A stretch of 64,000 bases of DNA, from the NCBI RefSeq assembly GCF_026212465.1, contig NC_080049.1, positions 1,867,460 through 1,931,459 of the forward strand. Reading direction: 5' to 3'. Shown here in pieces: positions 46,890-61,817 of the stretch. The number at the start of each line of letters is the position of its first letter. The stretch's first letter is position 1. Under the pieces are notes generated by a model, which had not been told where the DNA came from, did not search any database, and worked only from the letters and a program-made list of their open reading frames with translations. Position numbers and translations under genes: made by a program. Origin of the DNA: Amaranthus tricolor (Eukaryota > Streptophyta > Magnoliopsida > Caryophyllales > Amaranthaceae).

Positions 46890-47252
46890 TTAATATTTAA
46901 TTTTTCTTGGAGGGATATAAGTATGAGTATTTGGTCCTGACGATGAAGGCGATCTGGATGACTTCGTCTCCAATGGCAGATGAGCATCCTTAACAGTAGT
47001 TTCAGTCAGATGACCATACTATTTCCAAATTGAATGATGAAACAAGATCTCATGTAAGTTAGCAAAACAATATTGGATGATTATTACTCTAAATATGACT
47101 TTAAAAAATTCTATAAAAATATATAAGAAAATTAAAATATCAAATACCTGATCTTGATGATAAGCTGCAGGAACAGAGCGAGCTACTGAAGGAAGAATGG
47201 TAGTGCAAACAAGAAGGAGAAACATGACAGTCATATTGAAGAATTTGCCCAT
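46890..47252 (-). CDS. secreted-peptide gene family copy C, two exons, 77 aa
   Basis: Minus strand. Exon 1 (47252-47148, 35 codons) encodes a signal peptide (MGKFFNMTVMFLLLVCTTIL), then PSVARSVPAAYHQDQ, and ends at donor CAG|GTATTT. Exon 2 (47018-46890, acceptor AATAG|TAT) continues in phase 0: YGHLTETTVKDAHLPLETK, then SSRSPSSSGPNTHTYIPP, then RKIKY and TAA. The intron is 129 bp. Both splice sites and the frame agree, so this is the cleanest two-exon copy. The core SGPNTHTYIP with preceding basic residues looks like a processed peptide; function unknown. It is one residue longer than copy B in the SSS run. If the acceptor is wrong, exon 2 is out of frame and it is a pseudogene. Confidence 0.6.
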
Positions 47253-48287
47253 TACATTCTTTCTTTATTAAAAATTCATAGAATTTCTTGTGAGAGAAAA
47301 TTTAATAAAAGAGAAATGTGAGCTTAAGATTGTGTTGGAGCCGAGTGTTATGAAATTGTGAGAATTAAAGAGGCCTTCATTAAGATGTGTTTTTATTAAG
47401 ATTCTCGCTTTGACACATCATCGTGACGTAGATTATTCAAATTGTTTGTGTAAAACTTAAACATCACAACTTTAGTTCAAAATTGTGCATCTTAGATTAT
47501 GCATATAGATTGGATCCATCATTGACAAATTGTTTTGCATTATATATTTGAGTTTTATTAAGTTCAATTATTCTAATTTGTTTATCGAATTTATTTTACC
47601 TCATTACCTAAATTGAATCTGAGTTTTAATTGATTCAACTTTTAAAAATACATTTAAATAAAGTTTAATTTTTTTGTTTGAAATAAGTTTGATCAACATA
47701 AACTATCTTTAATTTAACAAATATAACTTCAGTTCTAATATAAGTAAATTTGTTTGTACTTAAATGTAGTCCAATTTTATAATATATTTAAAAAATCAAA
47801 AAACAAAAAAATAAAATAGAAACTATAAATTTTATTATTCAATAAAAGCATAATTAGTTCCATAAAAATCTGTTTAATTTAGTTGAAAGAGTTTCAATTA
47901 TCATGAAAATGAATATCTTTCATTTTATTAAAGAAGTAGGGTTCAACAACGATAAAACTAGTCCTTCCTCCGTTTTCTAATGTTTTTCCCATTTGGAATA
48001 TTCCATATAAAAGAGAGAGAAATTTTATTAATGTGTTTGAGACATATTTAGAAGATAAAACATATCCCTGTGAGATCTCGTTAGATTCGTCTTAATGTAA
48101 ATATTTTTATCATATATTTTTTATAATCTTTTATTGTACGTATTAAGAGATATTAAGATTCGAAATTTTCTTTAAAAATTGTGCAAAAAGTAAATGAGAA
48201 GAACAAAAAAGAACAAAGGGAGTATCATATCATAGATACTAATAAAAAAATTGAAAAATGACAAATTTTATTTTTAGGGAGCCTTGA
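47253..48287. other. intergenic DNA with a Stowaway-like remnant
   Basis: 47964-48226 begins CTTCCTCCGTTTTCTAATG and ends AGAACAAAGGGAGTA, resembling a worn Stowaway MITE. 47690-47880 matches 62650-62800 (TTTACTTGCTTATTAAATGTAGT..TATTATT.AATAAAAG). No gene seen. Confidence 0.5.
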
Positions 48288-49078
48288 TGTTAGAGTATAT
48301 AGCATATCCTAGGGTCTCAACCATCAGCTTAAGTTTTTGGTTGAGATGGTTCTTTGACATGGTATCTGAAGCCAGTGTGATATAAGAGGTCAAAGCGCCT
48401 GTGTCACATCTACACTTCTAGCCCAAAGACTCTCGAGTGAGGGAACATGTTAGAGTATAACATATCTTGGGGCCTCAACCATCAACTTAAGCTTTTAGTT
48501 CAGATGGTTCCTTGACATGGTATCAGAATCTCAATCACCCCTCATTTAAAGTGGATATTTAGCGCTAGGTTTGAAGAATGCCTGTGTCACATCCACACTT
48601 CTGACCCAAAGGCTCTCGAGTAAGGTAACACGTTAGAGTATATAACATATTTTAAGGCCTCAATCATCAGCTTAAGCTTTTGGTTGAGTTGGTTCCTTGA
48701 CATGGTATTAGAAGCTAGTGAAAAAAAAGGTCACAGGATCGAATCTCAACCACCCCTCATTTAAAGTGGAATATTCAGCGCTAAGTATGAGGAGGGCCTG
48801 TGTCACATCCACACTTCAAGCCCAAAGGGCTCTCGTGTGAGGGGGCTTGTTAGAGTATATAACTTATCCTAGGGTCTCAACCATCAGCTTAAGCTTTTGG
48901 TTGAGATGGTTCTTTGACATGGTATCAGAAGCCAGTGTGATAAGAGGTCATGGGTTCGAATCTCAATCACCCCTCATTTAAAGTGGATATTTAGCGCCAG
49001 GTTTGAAGAGCGCTTGTGTCACATCCACACTTCTAGCCCAAAGACTCTTGAGTAAGGGAACATGTTATAGTATATATG
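48288..49078 (+). repeat. tandem array of TRIM elements (5 LTR copies, last partial)
   Basis: Terminal repeats of about 70-72 bp (TGTTAGAGTATATAAC ... CTTTGACA) lie at 48288-48359, 48448-48517, 48631-48702, 48848-48919 and a partial at 49063-49078. After each full one comes an iMet primer-binding site (TGGTATCAGAAGCC type), a short non-coding interior with CCCCTCATTTAAAGTGGA and CACATCCACACTTC, and a purine tract (GTGAGGGGGCT type) before the next. This is the organisation of terminal-repeat retrotransposons in miniature, repeated head to tail with shared LTRs. Interiors differ in length because of deletions. No coding capacity. Confidence 0.87.
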
Positions 49079-49413
49079 TAATAGAGTTAGTTTCGTAATT
49101 TAATAGTCCGGGTTAAAGTGAACCGAATAAATTCATACAAATATGAATTCCGGTCCACAAATCGGACATTGAATTAAACCACTCCTAAGACCGACAACAT
49201 TCTAGTGATAAAGAAGTAAAATACTAATGACGAAATAATAAAACAGCGGAAGTCTAAAATTACAACTTGAGAACCTACTGGCCTCTTCAAACCAAATACG
49301 TTCCAATTCAAATTGTACTAACTGAAATGAAAATAATAAAGTTTGGATGGATAAAAATCTTAATAGTAATTTTGGATACGATAGTCAGCTCGACTACAGG
49401 TTCTAATAGAAGA
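49079..49413. other. non-coding, possible LTR fragment
   Basis: AAAACAGCGGAAGTCTAAAA near 49241 resembles GCTAAAGCGGAAGTCTATCG near 54975, hinting at a shared degraded LTR family through 49100-56400. No gene seen. Confidence 0.3.
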
Positions 49414-49421
49414 GTCCTCAC

Positions 49422-49674
49422 TAGGGGGTGAAAGTTTGGTTTTTGGTTTGGATTCAATACAAATCCAAATCAAACCGAATAAAATTCGGTTTTGATATTT
49501 TCAGTCCAAATTCAAATCATAATATTTATAATCCAAATTGAACCGAACCGAATTTTAAAATACCAATCCAAATTGAACCGAATAGAACAAATTGCACCGA
49601 TTTGTATATTTTGCACCAAAAATCAAATTTGCATGTATTTTTTCAAACTTATTCTTTCTAAAGCTCCTAAATAG

Positions 49675-49754
<80 letters not shown>

Positions 49755-50028
49755 TATAGGGTTTTTAATTTAAAAAAGTAAAAAAATTTTATCAAAAATC
49801 TAAAAATAAGGGCAAGTATTCAAGCAAATCAAATGCAAGATATAACATGCCTTTAACATTTTGGTTTTTCGGTTTTGTTGGACCCTAGACTGAGTCCAAA
49901 CCGAAAACCGAATTATAATTAAAATTCAGTCCAAACCAAACCAAATTTAAAATATAGTCAAACCAAATTACTTATTCGATTTGGTTTGGTTCGGTGTTCG
50001 GTTTTTCACCAAATTACTTACACCCCTA
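49422..50028. mobile_element. non-autonomous hAT-like element, 607 bp
   Basis: The left end TAGGGGGTGAAAGTTTGG and the complement of the right end (TAGGGGTGTAAGTAATTTGG) are imperfect TIRs. Flanks GTCCTCAC (49414-49421) and ATCCTCAC (50029-50036) agree at 7 of 8 positions. Subterminal regions are rich in TTTGGTTTGG/CCAAACCAAA words. It contains an (AAT)n microsatellite at 49676-49752. Confidence 0.83.
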
Positions 50029-50036
50029 ATCCTCAC

Positions 50037-51252
50037 ACACTAGTCCCCACCTGCAAGTTAACCTACTAGTCGTCGAATGAAAACATCATAGCAAGTTCCC
50101 AAGCACATAAAAATATACTTCAGAGACAACATACAATGCATTATATGAGTTACAGACAAGCAATGAGTTTTATCCTAGCATACGAAGACACTATTAGTTT
50201 AATGTCTCGTTTGACTTTACAAAACCCAAACTCATGTCATTGCCCGTCCAGTTCGGGTCGACAGAGTATTCTCAAAATTGTTTTGGAGGAATGCACAAGG
50301 GAGAGCTAATCCCAAAGCAACTGCCGACCTAAGACATTGCCCGTCCTGTTCGGGTCGTCAAAGGCAAAAGTATGCATACCCCCATGGTGACCGTAATGAT
50401 CCAAAACTGCCATGGGAACAATAACAATGGTATTCCAAATCCAATTAAGTAGCCCCATTTTAGGAACTACACAACTATCCTCAAATTCCAATTTAACTCT
50501 TTACAAATTATTTTGGGGGTCTAGATTCTACATGATATACAACATCACAATATAGACTGAATACAACATTAGTTTACATAACTAATTACAAATGTATGGT
50601 CTAAGCGTATACCTTAGCAGCATAATTAAAGCAACCCAAGCGCTTTGCGATTTGGATCTCAACCTCTTATGAATCAAGGTCCTAAACACAACACACACAT
50701 AAAAATCATGTATTAGAACGTGTTTACACATTTAATCCTCTACATACTATTAAGGCACTACAAAGACTTTATAATTTTAAATGATTTCACCCAAATCTCA
50801 ATAGTTCCAAATTTTAAAATCCAACCAGTAACCTAAACAGCCCTTTCAGACAGTTTAGAAAATTCGAATGGAAATTCGACTTCGCCACTGCGTTCGGAAG
50901 GCGTCAATTACCTTGGGTACCAAATTTCATAATTTCTAACATCCATTACTGTTTTTAAATAATTTTAGCGTTTAACGAGTTTTGAATACAACGAATAAGT
51001 GAAACGATAACAAAACACACTCAACATCTCGGATCAGGGCGCGACTGCCGAGACAGTAGTTGTTGTCCTGAAATTTTTTTTATATATATTTTATTATTTA
51101 AATCATTAAATCTTTTTTTTCTCATCCTTATAATTACATGACTAAACCACAATACATACAAAACCACGTTCACTACTACTAATTGAATCTAAATAGTGAA
51201 CCAACCAAAACTCTTAACACTTACACAACTCTCTCTCTCTCTCTCTCTCTCT

Positions 51253-51347
<95 letters not shown>

Positions 51348-52339
51348 CCTTCAGTTGGCTTGTGTAAGTGAAGATATAGTGAAATTATGATGTTTTCTTA
51401 GGGAAAGAGGGGGTTGGTTGTAGGGGCTGTTTGGAGCTGATTTTTAGCTTAAATTTATCCTATTTTGGTGCTAGTAGGGGTACATCAAAATAATGGTATG
51501 TTTGCTTAAGGTTTGGTATTGAAATTTAACTTAGTTTGTAGTCAAAATTAGCTAAAAATGCACTTTAAAGTTGATAATAATATTCAAAAATATAACTTGT
51601 GTCAAAAAATATAAATTAAAGTTATAAAGTTAAAAAAAAAATAATTTAACAAAGTTCGGTTAAGAAAAAGAACTTAAAACACAACGTTTTGACGAAATTG
51701 TAAAATAAAAAAATAAAAGAAAATTTTTGTAACATGAAATAATAAATAATTTCTTAGAAGTATAAAATAGATTTTTGACAAAAATTGAAGTTGTAAAGTT
51801 ATTAAATTAATCGTCACACAAATTATATCCCCTCTCCATGTCCTTTTGATTTTTGGTCATCCTTCCTCTTTAATTCACACTTAAACACATTCTTAACTTA
51901 TCTTTTTTTTTTTTCCTTATGTTCTTTATGATCTTAGTTGAAGAATCCCTTGAACAACAAGCTTAACATCATCCACTTCCAATTCAAGTTCATCAAAATT
52001 TTCTCTCTTAAGGTAAGATTTGTCCATTTTTAAAAAAAGGATGAATTTTTACCCATCACGTTACTAACTTGAGTTTTGTTTAAATAGGTTGAGAAGTATT
52101 TTTTTTCAAAGCTTGGATTATTATTTTTCAAGAACTATTTTGGGAGATTATCATTCTTGGAGCTTCTTGAAAAATATATTATTTTGGGAGCATTTTCTTA
52201 TTTTATTCCCTATTTTGGTCTTAGTACCACTTGATTGCTAAAATGGCACACACTTCTTAACTTTCTTACTATGTAACATATATATTATATCTACTTGAAT
52301 ATGTGAAAAATATGACAATATGTTAGATTGATTTATTGT
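50037..52339. other. non-coding region, possible degraded large retrotransposon derivative
   Basis: CATTGCCCGTCC.GTTCGGGTCG occurs twice (about 50238 and 50336) in a more GC-balanced stretch. A (CT)n run at 51229-51254 joins an (AT)n tract at 51257-51345. I see no gag, pol or cellular gene; the frames listed by length are simple sequence. A LARD-like origin is possible but unproven. Confidence 0.35.
51229..51345. repeat. compound (CT)n-(AT)n microsatellite
   Basis: About 26 bp of CT dinucleotides followed directly by about 89 bp of AT dinucleotides. Confidence 0.97.
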
Positions 52340-52347
52340 ATCTTGTA

Positions 52348-53065
52348 TAGAGGTGTTCATTGGGGTGATCAGGTCGGTTCCGAACGGGTGTCATTCGGTT
52401 CAGTTGTATTTCGGATCGGTTATTTTTCGGATGTGTGTTACGACGGGTCAAGTCGGTTAGTCACGGTTCGGTTGAAGATCAGTTATTTGAGCTATCGGGT
52501 TAGCATCGGTTCGGTGTCGTTTGAAGTTCGTGTCGAGTAGTCAATCGGTCTCAGACTGTAATCGGTTAATAATTGGTTCGGTTTTACCGGGTACAGATCG
52601 AATTTGGGTATTATTTTCCAGTAGAATTCGGCTACGAATCACTAATTACTATAGATCGAGTCAATATCAGATTAATTTGTTAGATATTTTTTAATTGATG
52701 ATAAGATCCCCTTATAACTAAGGCAAAAAAGTTAAAATACAAATCAGTTAGTTATTATTACTTTGTTACTTTTATTTGTTTGACTGTAAATTAAAATTAA
52801 AGTTTTATCATTTTTCATCTAATTTGATTAAAAATAGTTAAATAAACATTGACCATTGATTATTAACTCTAAATATGAAACCATGCATGTATAAAATTTA
52901 ATTTATTAAAATTTCTATTACTTTATCAGATTAACTAATAAGATGATTGAATATAAGTCAATCATACCTCTATGTTATAATGTCGGTTCGATAAACCTTA
53001 AAAAGAAACATATATTCAAGTCGGTTAACTTCGGTTTCGGGTCGGGTCACATTTGAACAGCTCTA
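52348..53065. mobile_element. non-autonomous hAT-like element, same family as 16069-17871
   Basis: The left end TAGAGGTGTTCATTGGGG and the complement of the right end (TAGAGCTGTTCAAATGTG) match the two ends of the element at 16069-17871 in reverse order. Flanks ATCTTGTA (52340-52347) and ATCTTGCG (53066-53073) agree at 6 of 8. Subterminal GGTTCGG/GTCGGTT words are dense. No coding capacity. Confidence 0.82.
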
Positions 53066-53073
53066 ATCTTGCG

Positions 53074-56759
<3,686 letters not shown>

Positions 56760-57051
56760 GACTAATTTGAATGTTTCAAACGTAATATTGAAAATGAGAG
56801 TAAAGAAGTAGGATTATTGACAAGATTAGTTCAATCCTGTAATTTGAATATCTGGTTGAATTGTAATATCGAGTACACTACACTTCTTTTTAACTTGGAA
56901 TACGCGGTGGTCATCAAAAAATAGAACTCGGCAAAAAAACTAAAATTGTGAAAATAAGTAATTAATTTTAGATTTAATTATGAAATTATAAGAAGAAAAA
57001 TTTGAGAATAGCAAAGTTATTCATAAGTTTAAACTTTGCATACTTTTAAAC

Positions 57052-57242
57052 TGTTTTCTGTTTAACCAGAAAGGTTTTTGTGTTTTTATATTTATTGCTT
57101 GTATCAAATTCAATAACAGATGATGGTTATTTATACAGAAACTAAAAAATAACTGTTCCTAAGAAGATCTAGTAACTGCAACATTACACACCACTAATAC
57201 AAGTAACTGCTCCTAGTAATAACCGTAATGCATAATCTAACA
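57052..57242 (-). repeat. 3' LTR of the young copia
   Basis: 191 bp, complement begins TGTTAGATTATG and ends GAAAACA. Identical to 61818-62008. The pol stop codon lies just inside it (57237-57239). Confidence 0.96.
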
Positions 57243-60200
57243 CTCCCCCTCAAGTTGGGTCGTAGGGTCACCAACACCCAACTTGCACAAAACTTCTTCA
57301 AAAAATTGAGTTCCAACTGCCTTTGTAAGAATGTCTGCTAGCTGATCCTTGGACTTCACATGCGGAAGCTTAATTACTTGGGCTTCTAATTTCTCCTTTA
57401 TAAAATGCCTGTCCACTTCTACATGTTTGGTGCGATCATGTTGAACCGGATTTTCTGAAATATTGATAGCCGCTTGATTATCGCAGTACAGCTCGCAACT
57501 CCTTTTAGGAGGGAATCCTAGTTCAGTAAGTAACTTTCTCAGCCATAAGACTTCCGTGATTCCCTTTGCTACACCTCTAAATTCAGATTCAGCACTAGAC
57601 ATGGCCACCACCTTTTGTTTCTTGCTCCTCCACGTGACTAGATTTCCTCCCAAAAGAGTAAAGTAGCCTGAAGTCGACTTTCTATCATCCCTATCACCTG
57701 CCCAATCTGCATCTGTATATGCTACAAGGTCAAGATGACCATTCTTCTGATAAAAGACTCCCTTACCAGGACATCCCTTGAGATATCTTAGAATCCTATA
57801 AACAGCATCCATATGTTGAACCTGAGGCTTGTGCATGAACCTGCTGACTATTCCTACTGCATATGCAATATCTGGCCTTGTATGAGCTAAGTAGATCAAC
57901 TTCCCTACCATGCGTTGATACTGCATGCGATCAGCTAACTCTCCTCCTTCGATCATCTGTAGTCCATGGTTCATCATCATTGGTGTCTCGATAGGCTTGC
58001 AATCCAGCATCCCTGTTTCAGCTAACAGATCTAAAACATACTTCCTTTGGGATATGAAAATTCCTCTATTCGATCTAAGAACTTCAATCCCTAGGAAGTA
58101 CTTCAGCCTACCTAGATCTTTCATCTCAAATTCTTGAAATAATTTCCCTTTCCGAATTGTAATCTCGTCTCTATCATCTCCGGTAATGATCATGTCATCG
58201 ACATAAATTATTAAGCACGTTGTTTTGCCTCCTCTTCGTTTAAGGAACAAGGTGTGATCTGAATTGCTTTGCCTGTAGCCAAATTTCTTCATTGCAGAGG
58301 TAAATCTTCCAAACCACGCTCTGGGAGATTGTTTTAGTCCATACAGAGCTTTTCTCAATTTGCATCCCTCATTCTCCGAAAACCCTGATGTAAACCCTGG
58401 TGGAGCTTCCATGTACACTTCTTCTTGTAGATCTCCATGTAGAAACGCGTTTTTAACATCAAATTGGTGTAGGGGCCAGTCTAAGTTTGCTGCAATGCTG
58501 AACAGAACTCGAACTGAATCAAGCTTAGCAACAGGAGAGAATGTTTCTGAGTAGTCAACTCCATTTGTCTGAGTGTATCCTTTCGCCACCAATCGAGCTT
58601 TGTACCTTTCAATCGTGCCATCTGACTTGTACTTGATCGTGAATACCCATCTGCACCCGAAAACTTTCTTTTCCTTTGGTAGGATGCATTTCTCCCATGT
58701 GCCATTCTTGTTAAGAGCATTAATCTCTTCCTCCATCGCCTTTCTCCAATGCACAGATACAAGGGCTTCTTCTACTGTTCTTGGGCTCTTGGTTGTATCT
58801 AAAGTTACCTTAAATGCTAAGGCGCTTTGTGACAAATTTGCTGATTTGGAAGACTTCTCAATAGGATATCTTGAACGTTGTGCTTCATACTCAGGATCAT
58901 ACCTTCTTGGAGGGACCCCTCGAGTGGAGCGAGGAGGTAACATTTCATTCATATGATCATCACTTATATTATCAGTATTAGTGTTGTCTGGAGCAATAGT
59001 ACTATCGAGATCTGTATGACTTACCTGATGGTCAGACAGGATTGGTAATGGTAGAGGAGTGGAGAAAAAGTCTTGGTGGGGTAACTCTGTAACATTGCCC
59101 ACTTGGTCTTTTGGGTCTAAGTTGGACAACCGTGGACTGATTAACCATCTGAGATCGTCACTATGATTCTCCCCCTGACATCGAAGAGGGTGGTAGTAAT
59201 ATTCGTTCTCAATGAACTCACAATCCATGGTGGTATAGATCTTTCTAGTCAGGGGGTCATAACACCGATAACCTTTTTGATTCCTCCCATACCCAATAAG
59301 GACACATTTGACTGCTCTCGGTTCAAATTTGTTTCTTACTCTCGCTGGACAGTGAACAAAAACTATGCACCCAAAAACACGAGGATGGAGAGTATGTGAG
59401 GAAGTTAAAGAGAAATAGGTTTGGAGGGTGGCTAGAGGTGTGTGGTATTGAAGGCTCTTTGAGGGAAGTCTATTGGTAAGGTAGTTAGAAGTGGCGATGG
59501 CTTCAGGCCAAAGATAAGTTGGAGCATGAGAGTCAAGAATAAGCGCACGAGTCATTTCAAGAAGTGTGCGATTTTTCCGTTCGGCCACTCCATTTTGTTG
59601 AGGTGTATTGGGACAAGTGGTCTGGTGTATAAGCCCTTTTTGTTTAAAGAACTGTTGCATGTTTGAATTAACATATTCTCCACCATTATCTGTTCTAAGC
59701 ATGCGGGGTTGAGTTTGAAATTGAGTACATATCATATTATAAAATTCAACAAACACATGAAATACTTCCGATTTGTGCTTGAGGAAGTAAATCCAACTCA
59801 TCCGGGTGCAATCATCAATAAATGTGACAAAATATGAAAACCCATGTAACCCTATGACGGGTGCAAGACCCCACACATCAGAATGAATCAGCATAAAAGG
59901 TAAATCAGCTCTATTCAAACTAGTAGAGTATGAGTGTTTATGACTCTTTGCACGAATACAAGTTTCACACTTGAAATCAGTTTTTAGTCCTATAAATTGA
60001 GGAAAAAGTTTTTCTAAATACCCTATCGATGGATGCCCCAAACGTCGATGCCATGTCCACAGTTGTCTTTCCTCTGACCCGCGAGCAAGAACAGCTTTGC
60101 CTTTTTGAGTCTCCCCTTCCAAGTAGTATAATCCACCTTTTTCAATACCACGCCCAATGACTTTCCCTGTCCGAACATCCTGCACAGTACAACATCCGGG

Positions 60201-60437
60201 CTCAATGAGAACAGAACAACCAAGATCTCTAGTAAGTTGGCTTACTGACAATAATTTATGCGACAAGTCGGGGACAAATAAACAATTCTTTAAAGTAAGA
60301 TTTTCTGTAAGAGAAATTGTTCCAGCTCCGCTCACTTTAATCCCTTCCCCATTGGCTGTTTTAATAATGGTTTTTATAGGGGTGTCACGAGTCAAAAAAT
60401 CGTTCGGGTCATACGACATGTATCGGTGGCACCACAA
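57237..60437 (-). CDS. copia pol: protease tail, integrase, reverse transcriptase, RNase H
   Basis: Open frame of about 1066 codons, in order: end of protease; GAG-pre-integrase zinc region (LWTWHRRLGHPS, KCETCIRAKSHKH); integrase core with the D-D-E set (HSDVWG, RTDNGGEY, NGVAERKN); a variable linker; reverse transcriptase (YKARLVAKGYTQ, DVKNAFLHGDL, LIIYVDDMIITGDD); RNase H (AYTDADWAGDRDDRKST, SSAESEFRG, YCDNQAAINISENP, DRTKHVEVD); C-terminus KSKDQLADILTKAVG. It encodes the enzymes for cDNA synthesis and integration. The frame is separated from gag by a one-base shift at the protease active site (about 60405-60420), so pol has no proper start of its own; the first Met is incidental. Whether this is a true lesion or a sequence error cannot be told. 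Confidence 0.93.
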   Translation of the reverse strand: MWCHRYMSYDPNDFLTRDTPIKTIIKTANGEGIKVSGAGTISLTENLTLKNCLFVPDLSHKLLSVSQLTRDLGCSVLIEPGCCTVQDVRTGKVIGRGIEKGGLYYLEGETQKGKAVLARGSEERQLWTWHRRLGHPSIGYLEKLFPQFIGLKTDFKCETCIRAKSHKHSYSTSLNRADLPFMLIHSDVWGLAPVIGLHGFSYFVTFIDDCTRMSWIYFLKHKSEVFHVFVEFYNMICTQFQTQPRMLRTDNGGEYVNSNMQQFFKQKGLIHQTTCPNTPQQNGVAERKNRTLLEMTRALILDSHAPTYLWPEAIATSNYLTNRLPSKSLQYHTPLATLQTYFSLTSSHTLHPRVFGCIVFVHCPARVRNKFEPRAVKCVLIGYGRNQKGYRCYDPLTRKIYTTMDCEFIENEYYYHPLRCQGENHSDDLRWLISPRLSNLDPKDQVGNVTELPHQDFFSTPLPLPILSDHQVSHTDLDSTIAPDNTNTDNISDDHMNEMLPPRSTRGVPPRRYDPEYEAQRSRYPIEKSSKSANLSQSALAFKVTLDTTKSPRTVEEALVSVHWRKAMEEEINALNKNGTWEKCILPKEKKVFGCRWVFTIKYKSDGTIERYKARLVAKGYTQTNGVDYSETFSPVAKLDSVRVLFSIAANLDWPLHQFDVKNAFLHGDLQEEVYMEAPPGFTSGFSENEGCKLRKALYGLKQSPRAWFGRFTSAMKKFGYRQSNSDHTLFLKRRGGKTTCLIIYVDDMIITGDDRDEITIRKGKLFQEFEMKDLGRLKYFLGIEVLRSNRGIFISQRKYVLDLLAETGMLDCKPIETPMMMNHGLQMIEGGELADRMQYQRMVGKLIYLAHTRPDIAYAVGIVSRFMHKPQVQHMDAVYRILRYLKGCPGKGVFYQKNGHLDLVAYTDADWAGDRDDRKSTSGYFTLLGGNLVTWRSKKQKVVAMSSAESEFRGVAKGITEVLWLRKLLTELGFPPKRSCELYCDNQAAINISENPVQHDRTKHVEVDRHFIKEKLEAQVIKLPHVKSKDQLADILTKAVGTQFFEEVLCKLGVGDPTTQLEGEC

Positions 60438-61738
60438 TCAATTATCCAACACTTATCAAAATAAGACGAAGTATTAAATGAGGACGAAAAAACAGAAAAA
60501 ATGTGGGATGAGGAAGATGATGAGCCACGTGACTCTTGGACTTGAAAAAACGAGCCACGTGACCCCCCCCCCCCCCCCCCCTCCTTTAGGGTTTCTGATA
60601 CATCTTCTTTAAAAGAAGGTGGGGGGTCTTCCCTTCCTTCACCCCTTTCTCTTCTTCTCACTGTTAGGGCGCCTCCTTTAGGGTTTCTGATACCTTCTTC
60701 CTTGCCTGTAACGTTCATGGCTTCACCTGGTTTTTCTTCTTCTTCCATGGTTGTGGATCTCTCTTGGCGCCATCCTACTGCTGCCTTTCCCAGACGAGTT
60801 TGATCTGAAAAACGCGCCGCCGGTCTTCTTTCTCCCCTCTTCTTAGAATCCGGCCACCACTCTGGGTACCCCACGAGTTTGAAACATTCGTTCCTTGTAT
60901 GCCTAGTACCACCACAATAGGTACACTTCAGGTGAGATCTTTCATCCTCCCTCCGGTAAGATTTCCCTTTGACTGAAAAAATTCCTCCGGTGTCTGGTGA
61001 CTCAAAATCAGATGAGGGATTTGTCTTCATGATTCCTCGTCTCAGAATCTCCCTTCTGATACTTGCATAGGCCTCCTCCACTGTGGGAAGAGGGTCTAAG
61101 AGGAGGAGATCTCTTCTATCCTTGTCGTATGTTTCATTGACGCCTCCTAAAAACTGGTATAATCTGTTTTGTTGAGTTATTTGATTATAAATGATGATGT
61201 CGCATGGATCCTTCATCGGATTTGGTTGTCTTCTGTCAATTTCTTTCCATAAAACAATCAATTTGCTGTAGTATGTTTCAATGGTGTCTGGCCCTTGTTG
61301 GATCTTGTTGGTTTTGACTGTTAAGTCGAAAATTTGCAGGCCATCCCTCCCTCTGCTATACAGTGTTTCAATCCCTTGCCACAATGTTTTGGCTGTCGGG
61401 AAATCGAGATATTGATTGACTAGATCAGACTCTATATTCTCCAGAATCCATGAGATAACTATTGAATCACTTCTGATCCATTGGTTGTACGCTGGGTCAT
61501 TTGTGGGTGGGGGATCGTCGATGATGTGATTGAGACGATCCCGTCCACTAATGGCTAAGTGCATCAGCCTGGACCATTTTGTGTAATTTTGATTAGTTAA
61601 TTTCTCTGAGATTAGGAGGGTATGTGTGTTGGTTTCAGTGGATGGTTTGTTGGGGTTTAACTGTTTAAAGAGTTGCAACAACTGCCCCATTGTGACCGGT
61701 TGGTCTGGTGCTATGACAGTTCTTGATTCATCTTCCAT
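60392..61738 (-). CDS. copia gag with start of protease
   Basis: 448 codons from ATG at 61738, about 80 bp inside the 5' LTR. The gag capsid-like domain includes LTNQNYTKWSRLMHLAISG and LWKEIDRR. A zinc knuckle C-x2-C-x4-H-x4-C (CTYCGGTRHTRNEC) follows, then a basic/Gly-rich linker. The linker contains an 18-base C run on the plus strand (about 60565-60582) encoding six glycines, a slippage-prone site. The protease start reads WIIDCGATD, with Cys where D-[ST]-G is usual. The frame then shifts by one base relative to pol and ends at 60392. Gag forms the particle that packages element RNA. Confidence 0.9.
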   Translation of the reverse strand: MEDESRTVIAPDQPVTMGQLLQLFKQLNPNKPSTETNTHTLLISEKLTNQNYTKWSRLMHLAISGRDRLNHIIDDPPPTNDPAYNQWIRSDSIVISWILENIESDLVNQYLDFPTAKTLWQGIETLYSRGRDGLQIFDLTVKTNKIQQGPDTIETYYSKLIVLWKEIDRRQPNPMKDPCDIIIYNQITQQNRLYQFLGGVNETYDKDRRDLLLLDPLPTVEEAYASIRREILRRGIMKTNPSSDFESPDTGGIFSVKGKSYRREDERSHLKCTYCGGTRHTRNECFKLVGYPEWWPDSKKRGERRPAARFSDQTRLGKAAVGWRQERSTTMEEEEKPGEAMNVTGKEEGIRNPKGGALTVRRRERGEGREDPPPSFKEDVSETLKEGGGGGGSRGSFFQVQESRGSSSSSSHIFSVFSSSFNTSSYFDKCWIIDCGATDTCRMTRTIF

Positions 61739-61817
61739 TGTTGGTTTTTAAGGTAGGTTAATTGGTATGTGATGAAGCTGCAAAGAACGATTCAGAATCG
61801 TTCTAGCTCTGATACCA

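Noticed and set aside
48288..49078. tRNA-derived SINE or tRNA array (GGTTCGAATCTC motif)
   Set aside because: The motif lies between TG...CA terminal repeats, a primer-binding site and a purine tract, which fits TRIM units better; no tRNA fold.
57925..60477. Plus-strand frames antisense to the young copia
   Set aside because: Complement of gag/pol coding sequence; no independent motif.
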